The notes under the pieces were generated by a model. The model was not told the origin of the DNA. It searched no databases and was given only the letters and a program-made list of their open reading frames with translations. From assembly GCA_030630015.1 (NCBI GenBank), contig DAOVNV010000022.1, positions 1 to 15,547 on the forward strand: 15,547 nucleotides of DNA, in the 5' to 3' direction. This document shows positions 1-12,806 of this stretch, one piece after another. The DNA comes from Desulfuromonadales bacterium (GTDB lineage: Bacteria > Desulfobacterota > Desulfuromonadia > Desulfuromonadales > BM103). The position numbers and the translations under genes are program-made. Numbering within the stretch: the stretch's first letter is position 1; every line of letters begins with the position of its first letter.

Positions 1-214
1 CAAGGGTTATCGTCCGCAGTTCTACTTCCGTACAACGGACGTAACGGGCATCGTGGAGCTTCCCGAAGGGACCGAGATGGTCATGCCTGGTGATAATATC
101 AGTGTCACCGTGGACCTGATCACCCCGATCGCCATGGACAAGGAGCTGCGTTTCGCCATCCGCGAAGGCGGCCGTACGGTGGGCGCTGGTGTTGTCAGCG
201 AGATCATCGAGTAA
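1..214 (+). CDS. tuf: Elongation factor Tu, C-terminal fragment (first tuf copy, 5' end outside window)
   Basis: The reading frame begins at base 2 and gives 70 residues before the TAA at 212-214. They include QFYFRTTDVTG, then MVMPGDN and a C-terminus ending GRTVGAGVVSEIIE, which are signatures of EF-Tu domain 3, the beta-barrel that helps hold aminoacyl-tRNA. EF-Tu is the cytoplasmic GTPase that carries aminoacyl-tRNA to the ribosomal A site. The GTPase domain and domain 2 lie upstream of the window. No terminator-like hairpin follows; rpmG starts 58 bases later, so read-through into rpmG is likely. A second tuf begins at 15421. The two visible pieces come from opposite ends of the gene, so their identity cannot be compared here. 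Confidence 0.97.
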   Translation, partial: KGYRPQFYFRTTDVTGIVELPEGTEMVMPGDNISVTVDLITPIAMDKELRFAIREGGRTVGAGVVSEIIE

Positions 215-272
215 TTAACTGAATTCTTTCAAATATAAGGTGACCCTCTACAGGGGCGCCGAGGGTTGACTC

Positions 273-422
273 ATGCGCGATATTGTGACGCTGGCTTGTA
301 CCGAATGCAAGCAGCGCAATTATACGACGACCAAGAACAAGAGGAATACGCCGGACAAGCTGGAGTTTAACAAATACTGCCGCTTCTGCCGGAAACATAC
401 GGCTCACCGCGAGACCAAGTAG
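273..422 (+). CDS. rpmG: 50S ribosomal protein L33, zinc-ribbon form
   Basis: This 49-residue protein starts with MRDIVTLACTECKQRNY and ends CRFCRKHTAHRETK. It has two CxxC pairs (C9/C12 and C36/C39), so it is the zinc-binding (C+) form of L33, a small protein of the large subunit near the E site. Length fits the family. The ATG at 273 is preceded by GAGG at 261-264, eight bases upstream. It lies between tuf and the tRNA-Trp gene, an order I associate with deltaproteobacterial genomes. The zinc-binding form is often subject to replacement by a cysteine-free paralogue in zinc-limited cells of other bacteria; no such paralogue is in this window. Confidence 0.95.
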   Translation: MRDIVTLACTECKQRNYTTTKNKRNTPDKLEFNKYCRFCRKHTAHRETK

Positions 423-468
423 CCCGCGTCTGCCAGGCCGTTTGACTGTACAGGGTAAATAAGGTTGC

Positions 469-545
469 AGGCCAGTAGCTCTAATGGCTAGAGCACCGGT
501 CTCCAAAACCGGGTGTTGTGGGTTCGAATCCCTCCTGGCCTGCCA
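469..545 (+). tRNA. trnW: tRNA-Trp (anticodon CCA), CCA end encoded
   Basis: The cloverleaf folds with a perfect 7-bp acceptor stem (469-475 with 535-541), D stem 478-481/491-494, anticodon stem 496-500/508-512, and a seven-base anticodon loop with CCA at 503-505, which reads the tryptophan codon UGG. The T loop is TTCGAAT at 523-529, the discriminator is G542, and the 3' CCA (543-545) is in the DNA. Two oddities are visible. The base aligned to position 14 is U (482) instead of the nearly universal A, because GCTCTA...TAGAGC lets the D stem extend to 6 bp. The T stem also has a U-U mismatch (519 with 533). The gene lies between rpmG and secE and is likely cut out of the operon transcript. 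Confidence 0.95.
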
Positions 546-581
546 TTTACCTGTCATCACTCCTTGCTTAAGGTTGAGATA

Positions 582-767
582 GTGTCTAATAAGGTAAGTG
601 AATTTCTTGGTGACGTGAAAGCCGAGTTGAAGAAGGTCACCTGGCCGACCAGGAAAGAAACCTACGGGTCGACAGTGGTGGTGATTATTCTGGTTCTGAT
701 GGTTGGAGTTTTTCTGTGGGCTGTCGATACAGCGCTTTCAACGCTGATTCGCACCCTGCTTAACTAA
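582..767 (+). CDS. secE: Preprotein translocase subunit SecE, short single-span form
   Basis: SecE clamps SecY in the plasma-membrane SecYEG translocon. This 61-residue form has the conserved amphipathic segment LKKVTWPTRKE (about residues 17-27), then one hydrophobic span (about 30-50, VVVIILVLMVGVFLWAV) and a short tail. It lacks the two extra N-terminal spans of E. coli SecE, as is usual outside the enteric lineage. I choose the GTG at 582 because AAGG (570-573) sits eight bases upstream and the protein then starts VSNKVSEFLGDVKAELKK, matching family N-termini. The open frame continues upstream into the tRNA, but those codons would translate the T arm and cannot be real. nusG follows after 18 bases, the classic secE-nusG pairing. 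Confidence 0.95.
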   Translation: MSNKVSEFLGDVKAELKKVTWPTRKETYGSTVVVIILVLMVGVFLWAVDTALSTLIRTLLN

Positions 768-785
768 GAAACCTGGTGAACACCA

Positions 786-1322
786 ATGGGTGAGAAGAAA
801 TGGTATGGCGTGCATGCCTACTCGGGATACGAGAACAAGGTTAAGCTTAACCTTGAAGAGCGCATTCGTGCGCTGGACGCCGAGGAATTCTTCGGTGAGG
901 TTCTTATCCCTTCGGAAACCGTAGTGGAACTGAAAAACGGAGAGCGCCGGACTTCTACACGCAAGTTTTTCCCCGGGTATATCCTGGTCCAGATGGAGTT
1001 GAACAACGAAACCTGGCATATCGTTAAAGACACTCCCAAGGTGACAGGTTTTGTAGGCGGCGCCACAAATCCGCCGTCGATTCCCGACGAGGAAGTTGCC
1101 AAGATCACCCAACGCATGGAAGAAGGCAAGGTGTCTCCGAAACCGAAGGTCGCGTTCGATGTTGGTGAGACAGTGCGGGTGATTGATGGCCCCTTCCTTA
1201 ATTTCATGGGCGTTGTTGAGGACGTCAAGCCGGAGAAGGCCAAGGTCAAGGTCATGGTCAGTATTTTCGGTCGCACCACCCCCGTGGAACTGGAATTCAT
1301 TCAGGTGGAAAAGATCAGCTGA
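786..1322 (+). CDS. nusG: Transcription termination/antitermination factor NusG
   Basis: The product has 178 residues, close to the usual bacterial length. The N-terminal NGN domain starts WYGVHAYSGYENKV (residue 6 on) and includes FFPGYILVQMEL, the surface that binds the beta' clamp helices of RNA polymerase. A linker rich in lysine and proline (about residues 113-122) leads to the KOW domain, which begins near residue 126 (VGETVRVIDGPF) and ends EFIQVEKIS. In E. coli the KOW domain contacts Rho or ribosomal protein S10, which couples transcription with termination or translation. The ATG has only a weak Shine-Dalgarno (GGTGA, 775-779). It lies 18 bases after secE and 38 before rplK, consistent with one transcript. 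Confidence 0.97.
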   Translation: MGEKKWYGVHAYSGYENKVKLNLEERIRALDAEEFFGEVLIPSETVVELKNGERRTSTRKFFPGYILVQMELNNETWHIVKDTPKVTGFVGGATNPPSIPDEEVAKITQRMEEGKVSPKPKVAFDVGETVRVIDGPFLNFMGVVEDVKPEKAKVKVMVSIFGRTTPVELEFIQVEKIS

Positions 1323-1360
1323 TTACAGCTGGCTATTAATAGCTTTCAAGGAGTACCCTC

Positions 1361-1786
1361 ATGGCCAAAAAGGTTATTGGACAGATAAAATTGCAGATCC
1401 CGGCGGGACAAGCCAATCCATCGCCCCCGGTCGGCCCCGCGCTCGGCCAGCAAGGGGTCAATATCATGGACTTCTGCAAGGCGTTTAACGCCAAGACCCA
1501 GGATCAGGCCGGTATGGTCACTCCGGTCGTCATCACCGTCTATGCAGACCGATCTTTCTCTTTTATTACCAAGACTCCCCCGGCAGCTGTTTTGCTGATC
1601 AAGGCCGCCAAGGTTCCCAAGGGCTCAGGCGTGCCGAACAAGGAGAAGGTAGGCCAGGTGACCAAGGCCCAGGTTGAGGAAATCGCCAAACTCAAGATGC
1701 CCGATCTGAATGCCAATGACATCGATGCCGCCATGCGCATTATCGAGGGGACGGCTCGCAGTATGGGAATCACGGTGGAAGCCTAA
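1361..1786 (+). CDS. rplK: 50S ribosomal protein L11
   Basis: This 141-residue protein is the standard length for L11, which binds the GTPase-associated region of 23S rRNA together with the L10-L7/L12 stalk. The N-terminal domain carries the proline-rich stretch around residues 20-26, including P23 and P26, the positions where thiostrepton-resistance changes arise in other bacteria; both are unaltered. The C-terminal RNA-binding domain includes GSGVPNKEKVGQVTKAQV and ends ARSMGITVEA. A strong AAGGAG (1348-1353) sits seven bases before the ATG. rplA follows after 28 bases. In E. coli L1 represses this pair by binding the leader of rplK; the 38-base gap upstream has small palindromes but I could not identify an L1 site. 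Confidence 0.98.
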   Translation: MAKKVIGQIKLQIPAGQANPSPPVGPALGQQGVNIMDFCKAFNAKTQDQAGMVTPVVITVYADRSFSFITKTPPAAVLLIKAAKVPKGSGVPNKEKVGQVTKAQVEEIAKLKMPDLNANDIDAAMRIIEGTARSMGITVEA

Positions 1787-1814
1787 CTTATCAGAAAAGT
1801 GGAGTAGAGTGACA

Positions 1815-2516
1815 ATGCCAATCGGAAAACAACTAAAGTCTGCCAAAGAAAAGGTGGACCGCAGCAAAACCTACCAACTCGACGAGGCTCTGTCCTTAGT
1901 CAAGGAAACCTCTTTCGCGAAGTTTGACGAGACGGTTGAACTCTCGATACGCCTCGGTGTCGATCCCCGCAAGTCAGATCAGATGGTGCGTGGCGCTGTT
2001 GTCCTGCCGAATGGACTGGGTAAAGATATCCGCGTTCTGGTCTTTGCCAAGGGTGAGAAAGCCATGGAAGCGACCGAGGCGGGCGCCGAATTCGTCGGAA
2101 CTGACGATCTGGTCGATAAGATCAAGGGTGGCTGGTTCGATTTCGATACTGCCATTGCAACTCCTGATATGATGGGTACGGTCGGCAAGATCGGCAAGCT
2201 CCTGGGGCCTCGCGGCCTGATGCCGAACCCGAAGGTCGGTACGGTCACCTTTGAGCTTGGCCGGGCTGTTCAGGAAGCCAAATCGGGCAAGGTCGAGTAC
2301 CGGGTCGAAAAGGCCGGCATTATTCATGCGCCGGTCGGAAAAGTTTCCTTCGATCTCGAAAAACTCAAGGAGAACGTTCTGAGCCTGGTCGATGCTCTGG
2401 TAAAAGCCAAGCCGTCGACGGCAAAAGGTTCGTACCTGAAGAAAGTCAGTATCTCCAGCACCATGGGGCCAGGAGTCAATATTGACGTACCTGCCCTGCA
2501 ACTGCTGGTCAAGTAA
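1815..2516 (+). CDS. rplA: 50S ribosomal protein L1
   Basis: The 233-residue product fits the L1 family. It contains VELSIRLGVDPRKSDQMVRG near residues 38-57 and the signature LLGPRGLMPNPKVGTV in the middle domain, and ends NIDVPALQLLVK. L1 forms the mobile stalk beside the E site and in many bacteria represses its own operon. The start is the ATG at 1815, with GGAG at 1801-1804. The frame stays open upstream into rplK, and an in-frame GTG at 1809 is possible, but it would lie only four bases from the GGAG. rplJ follows after a 224-base structured leader, so L11-L1 and L10-L7/L12 are probably controlled separately. Confidence 0.96.
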   Translation: MPIGKQLKSAKEKVDRSKTYQLDEALSLVKETSFAKFDETVELSIRLGVDPRKSDQMVRGAVVLPNGLGKDIRVLVFAKGEKAMEATEAGAEFVGTDDLVDKIKGGWFDFDTAIATPDMMGTVGKIGKLLGPRGLMPNPKVGTVTFELGRAVQEAKSGKVEYRVEKAGIIHAPVGKVSFDLEKLKENVLSLVDALVKAKPSTAKGSYLKKVSISSTMGPGVNIDVPALQLLVK

Positions 2517-2540
2517 GCGAGGGGCGTGATACCCGATCCG

Positions 2541-2740
2541 GTTGTTGCTGCCGGGTTGAACTCCACTTAAGGTCAACAACAATCCTGGCCACAGACAGCA
2601 GGCACCGTGTTGGTTTAATGGCTTGCCGCCTGCCGAGGCTCAAAGGTTGGTTGATGGGATTCCTGTTTCTCTTCACCTCCTGGAAGGCTGGGATGGAGAG
2701 CCGAAATGGCTCGTAAATCTACAAGGAAAGGAGGAAAAGC
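2541..2740 (+). promoter_or_regulatory. L10 leader: autoregulatory RNA upstream of rplJ
   Basis: This gap has no gene but carries the hallmarks of the ribosomal L10 leader. It contains CAGACAGCAGG (2592-2602) and CCTGCCGAGG (2629-2638) flanking TTTAAT, conserved pieces I recall from L10 leaders of other phyla. The core stem is GCAGGC (2598-2603) with GCCTGC (2628-2633), followed outward by an asymmetric internal loop (ACAGACA opposite CGA), GCC/GGC (2588-2590/2637-2639), CCT/AGG (2584-2586/2644-2646), CAA/TTG (2580-2582/2647-2649) and TCAAC/GTTGA (2573-2577/2650-2654). The known role is binding of the L10-(L7/L12)n complex to repress rplJL translation or read-through. A second hairpin (GAGCC 2698-2702, GGCTC 2708-2712) lies just before the ribosome-binding site. 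Confidence 0.85.
2556..2583 (+). promoter_or_regulatory. Weak sigma-70-like promoter candidate before the L10 leader
   Basis: TTGAAC (2556-2561) and AACAAT (2578-2583) each match four of six consensus bases at a 16-base spacing. E. coli has a promoter in the equivalent rplA-rplJ gap, which makes the site reasonable, but the match is poor and overlaps bases that pair in the leader RNA. Treat it as a guess. Confidence 0.2.
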
Positions 2741-3262
2741 GTGGACAAAAAGTCTAAAGAAGCTGTCATTGCAGAGTTTTCCAGCAAGCTTATGGAAGCT
2801 AAAGCTGCTTTTCTCGCGGATTATCGCGGCCTGAATGTTGAACAGGCGAACGAATTGCGGCGCAAGCTTCGGGATGCTGGCGTTGAGTACCGGGTGGTTA
2901 AGAACACCCTGCTGCGCCTGGCGACCAAGGGAACACCTGCAGAGTGTCTCAATGAGTATCTGAACGGACCAACGGCTATTGCCTTCGCCAATGATGATCC
3001 GGTGGCACCGGCCAAGGCTCTCGTTGAGTTTGCCAAGCACAACAAGGTTTTCGAACTGAAGGCTGGTGTGCTCGATGGTCAGTTGCTGACCATTGATGAC
3101 ATCAGGGCCCTGTCTGACCTGCCGAGCAGGGAGCAGCTGCTGGCCACGATTCTGAGCTCGCTCAATGCGCCTGCAACGAATTTCGTCGGTGTCATGGCGG
3201 CTGTCCCGAGATCACTGGTTCAGGTTCTGAGTGCTATCAATGACCAGAAGGAAGCAGCCTGA
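2741..3262 (+). CDS. rplJ: 50S ribosomal protein L10 (stalk base)
   Basis: This 173-residue protein matches L10 in length and sequence. The N-terminal domain has KAAFLADYRGLNV (about residues 21-33) and YRVVKNTLLRLA (about 50-61), which bind 23S rRNA near L11. The C-terminal helix, ending SLVQVLSAINDQKEAA, is where L7/L12 dimers dock. The start is GTG at 2741 with an excellent AAGGAGG (2728-2734) six bases upstream; an in-frame TAA at 2714-2716 bounds the frame. It is preceded by its own autoregulatory leader and followed by rplL after 76 bases. The balance of L10 to L7/L12 is expected to rest on the stronger ribosome-binding context of rplL. Confidence 0.97.
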   Translation: MDKKSKEAVIAEFSSKLMEAKAAFLADYRGLNVEQANELRRKLRDAGVEYRVVKNTLLRLATKGTPAECLNEYLNGPTAIAFANDDPVAPAKALVEFAKHNKVFELKAGVLDGQLLTIDDIRALSDLPSREQLLATILSSLNAPATNFVGVMAAVPRSLVQVLSAINDQKEAA

Positions 3263-3338
3263 CCACGGTTACAGACACTCAAGATTACAGACAATCACTG
3301 TTTAAAAACATCCAAGAAATATACGGAGGATAAAATCC

Positions 3339-3719
3339 ATGGCTGAGATTACCAAAGAACAAGTTGTCGAGTACCTCGAGCAGATGTCTGTGCTCGAAAT
3401 GGCCGAACTGGTCAAGGAGCTGGAAGAGAAGTTCGGCGTGTCTGCTGCCGCTCCTGTCGCGGTTGCTGCTGCTCCCGCAGCTGGTGGTGCCGCAGAGGTT
3501 GAAGAAAAGACCGAGTTTGACGTTGTCCTGACTTCTTTTGGCGAGAAGAAGATCAACGTGATCAAGGTTGTGCGTGCCGTGACCGGTCTGGGCCTCAAAG
3601 AAGCCAAGGACGTTGTTGACAGTGCTCCGAGCAATGTGAAAGAAGCTGTTTCCAAGGACGAAGCTGAAGATGTCAAGAAACAGCTGGAGGAAGCCGGCGC
3701 CAGCGTGGAGATCAAATAG
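3339..3719 (+). CDS. rplL: 50S ribosomal protein L7/L12 (stalk)
   Basis: The 126-residue product has the three L7/L12 parts in order: an N-terminal dimerisation helix pair (about residues 1-34, with VVEYLEQMSVLEMAELVKEL), an alanine/proline-rich flexible hinge (about 36-54), and the globular C-terminal domain starting near EKTEFDVVL, with GLGLKEAKDVVD in the surface that contacts EF-G and EF-Tu. It ends EEAGASVEIK. L7/L12 is present in several copies per ribosome and stimulates GTP hydrolysis by translation factors. GGAGGA (3325-3330) sits eight bases before the ATG. Hairpins begin at the stop codon and probably reduce read-through into rpoB, which would fit the higher demand for L7/L12 than for RNA polymerase. 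Confidence 0.98.
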   Translation: MAEITKEQVVEYLEQMSVLEMAELVKELEEKFGVSAAAPVAVAAAPAAGGAAEVEEKTEFDVVLTSFGEKKINVIKVVRAVTGLGLKEAKDVVDSAPSNVKEAVSKDEAEDVKKQLEEAGASVEIK

Positions 3720-3779
3720 CAGCCCGCTGCGGATAGTTTCTATCCTAGCCAAGGTCGTCCCGTGCGGCCTTGGCTATTT
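3719..3779 (+). terminator. Tandem hairpins after rplL, candidate attenuator
   Basis: Three stems lie head to tail: GCAG/CTGC (3719-3722/3727-3730), GGATAG/CTATCC (3731-3736/3740-3745), and a 13-pair stem (3746-3758 with 3764-3776) beginning TAGCCAAGG and ending CCTTGGCTA, with two G-U pairs and a five-base loop. Only three T residues follow (3777-3779), so as a Rho-independent terminator it would be weak and partial. In E. coli an attenuator in the same gap lets only a fraction of transcripts continue into rpoB; the same role is inferred here. Confidence 0.55.
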
Positions 3780-3815
3780 CAGTTCCCATCAGGAAGATCC
3801 GGATGGGGACTGGTT

Positions 3816-3854
3816 GGTTTCCGAATCGGAACAGGACCGTTTCCGGACGGAACC
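3816..3854 (+). promoter_or_regulatory. Long bulged stem before rpoB, candidate RNA-processing site
   Basis: GGTT.CCG (3816-3823) pairs with CGGAACC (3848-3854), and inside it CGGAA.C (3827-3832) pairs with G.TTCCG (3839-3845), closing a six-base loop. The result is a stem of about 13 pairs with single-base bulges and a small internal loop. E. coli has an RNase III cleavage site in its rplL-rpoB gap; this stem is a positional analogue. The bases also form two similar imperfect palindromes (3817-3832 and 3839-3853), so alternative local folds exist. Confidence 0.4.
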
Positions 3855-3885
3855 TATTCTACTTTCGCCAGTATAAGGAGACACC

Positions 3886-8040
<4,155 letters not shown>

Positions 8041-8057
8041 TTTTTTATTGAGACCCC

Positions 8058-8080
8058 CATCCTGCGAAGGAGGATGAGTT
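8058..8080 (+). promoter_or_regulatory. Shine-Dalgarno and SD-overlapping hairpin deciding the rpoC TTG start
   Basis: AAGGAGG (8067-8073) lies seven bases before TTG 8081. CATCCT (8058-8063) and AGGATG (8071-8076) are a perfect 6-bp inverted repeat with a seven-base loop, so half of the Shine-Dalgarno can be paired. An in-frame TGA at 8075-8077 rules out any upstream start. Confidence 0.6.
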
Positions 8081-12265
<4,185 letters not shown>

Positions 12266-12279
12266 TATTGGGTGGCTCC

Positions 12280-12296
12280 AGGTAAAAAAATTACCT
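12280..12296 (+). other. Small hairpin just after rpoC
   Basis: AGGTAA (12280-12285) and TTACCT (12291-12296) form a perfect 6-bp stem around five A residues, and CC/GG (12278-12279/12299-12300) can extend it past a TT bulge. There is no U-tract after it, so it is not a terminator on its own. It may protect the 3' end of rpoBC mRNA. Confidence 0.4.
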
Positions 12297-12310
12297 TTGG
12301 CAAAAACTGC

Positions 12311-12339
12311 TTGACAAGAGAGAGCCCCGCTGTTACTTT
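12311..12339 (+). promoter_or_regulatory. Candidate sigma-70 promoter for the str operon
   Basis: A perfect TTGACA (12311-12316) is followed after 17 bases by TACTTT (12334-12339). The -10 box matches only three of six bases, but it is preceded by TG at 12331-12332, as in extended -10 promoters. Transcription would start near 12346, about 65 bases before rpsL. The -10 lies in the loop of the terminator-like hairpin at 12326-12346. Consensus quality of the -35 and the operon boundary favour the call; the weak -10 counts against it. Confidence 0.45.
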
Positions 12340-12350
12340 CAGCGGGTTTT
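12326..12350 (+). terminator. Terminator-like hairpin between rpoC and rpsL
   Basis: CCCGCTG (12326-12332) and CAGCGGG (12340-12346) form a perfect GC-rich 7-bp stem with loop TTACTTT, followed by TTTTCTCC. This has the form of a Rho-independent terminator for the rpoBC transcript. The U-tract is short and doubles as the left arm of the next hairpin, so termination may be partial. Confidence 0.6.
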
Positions 12351-12377
12351 CTCCTCTTGGAGAAAATTTGTTCTTTT
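12347..12377 (+). terminator. Second hairpin with U-rich tail
   Basis: TTTTCTCC (12347-12354) and GGAGAAAA (12359-12366) form a perfect 8-bp stem with a four-base loop, followed by TTTGTTCTTTT (12367-12377). It directly abuts the preceding hairpin. It could be a backup terminator for rpoBC or, if transcription starts near 12346, a 5' hairpin on the str mRNA. Confidence 0.5.
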
Positions 12378-12412
12378 AACGTTGAGAATACGCAAAATTC
12401 GGGAGTAATTCG

Positions 12413-12784
12413 ATGCCGACGATCAACCAGTTGATCCGTAAGGGTCGTCAGGAAAAAAGGGATAAGCCGACAGCACCGGCGCTCATGGGGAACCCCCAGC
12501 GGCGCGGGGTGTGTACCCGTGTTTACACCACCACTCCGAAAAAGCCTAACTCGGCTCTACGCAAAGTAGCTCGTGTGCGGCTGACCAACGGAATGGTCGT
12601 TACCTCCTACATACCCGGTGTCGGGCATAACCTTCAGGAGCACTCCGTGGTTCTGGTGCGTGGCGGTCGAGTCAAAGACCTTCCTGGTGTGCGTTACACC
12701 ATCGTGCGTGGGACCCTGGACCTGGCGGGCGTGCAAGGGCGGAAGCAATCCCGCTCCAAGTATGGCGCCAAGCGACCCAAGTAA
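12413..12784 (+). CDS. rpsL: 30S ribosomal protein S12
   Basis: This 123-residue protein is normal for S12, which sits at the decoding centre of the small subunit. It starts PTINQLIRKGRQEKR and contains TTPKKPNSALRKVARV and HNLQEHSVVLVRGGRVKDLPGVRY. K43 and K88 (42 and 87 in E. coli numbering without Met), whose changes give streptomycin resistance, are unaltered. D89, the aspartate that RimO methylthiolates in E. coli, is present. GGGAG (12401-12405) lies seven bases before the ATG. It is the first gene of the str operon (rpsL-rpsG-fusA-tuf), separated from rpoC by 147 bases of hairpins and a likely promoter. Confidence 0.99.
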   Translation: MPTINQLIRKGRQEKRDKPTAPALMGNPQRRGVCTRVYTTTPKKPNSALRKVARVRLTNGMVVTSYIPGVGHNLQEHSVVLVRGGRVKDLPGVRYTIVRGTLDLAGVQGRKQSRSKYGAKRPK

Positions 12785-12806
12785 TCAGACAGGCTGAGAG
12801 GACGTT

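Noticed and set aside
442..468. Possible promoter for tRNA-Trp (TTGACT at 442-447)
   Set aside because: No -10-like sequence lies at 16-18 bases spacing.
513..581. N-terminal extension of secE to an ATG inside tRNA-Trp
   Set aside because: The extra codons would translate the tRNA T arm; the GTG at 582 has a proper Shine-Dalgarno and matches SecE N-termini.
1710..1814. N-terminal extension of rplA into rplK
   Set aside because: It overlaps the coding sequence of L11 and is not part of the L1 family; the ATG at 1815 fits.
2615..3040. A 141-codon antisense frame crossing the L10 leader and rplJ
   Set aside because: The bases in the gap are explained by conserved leader RNA structure, and the rest is antisense to rplJ.
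3670..3876. A 68-codon + strand frame from the end of rplL across the gap before rpoB
   Set aside because: It starts inside rplL in another frame and runs through hairpins; no family resemblance and no separate ribosome-binding site.
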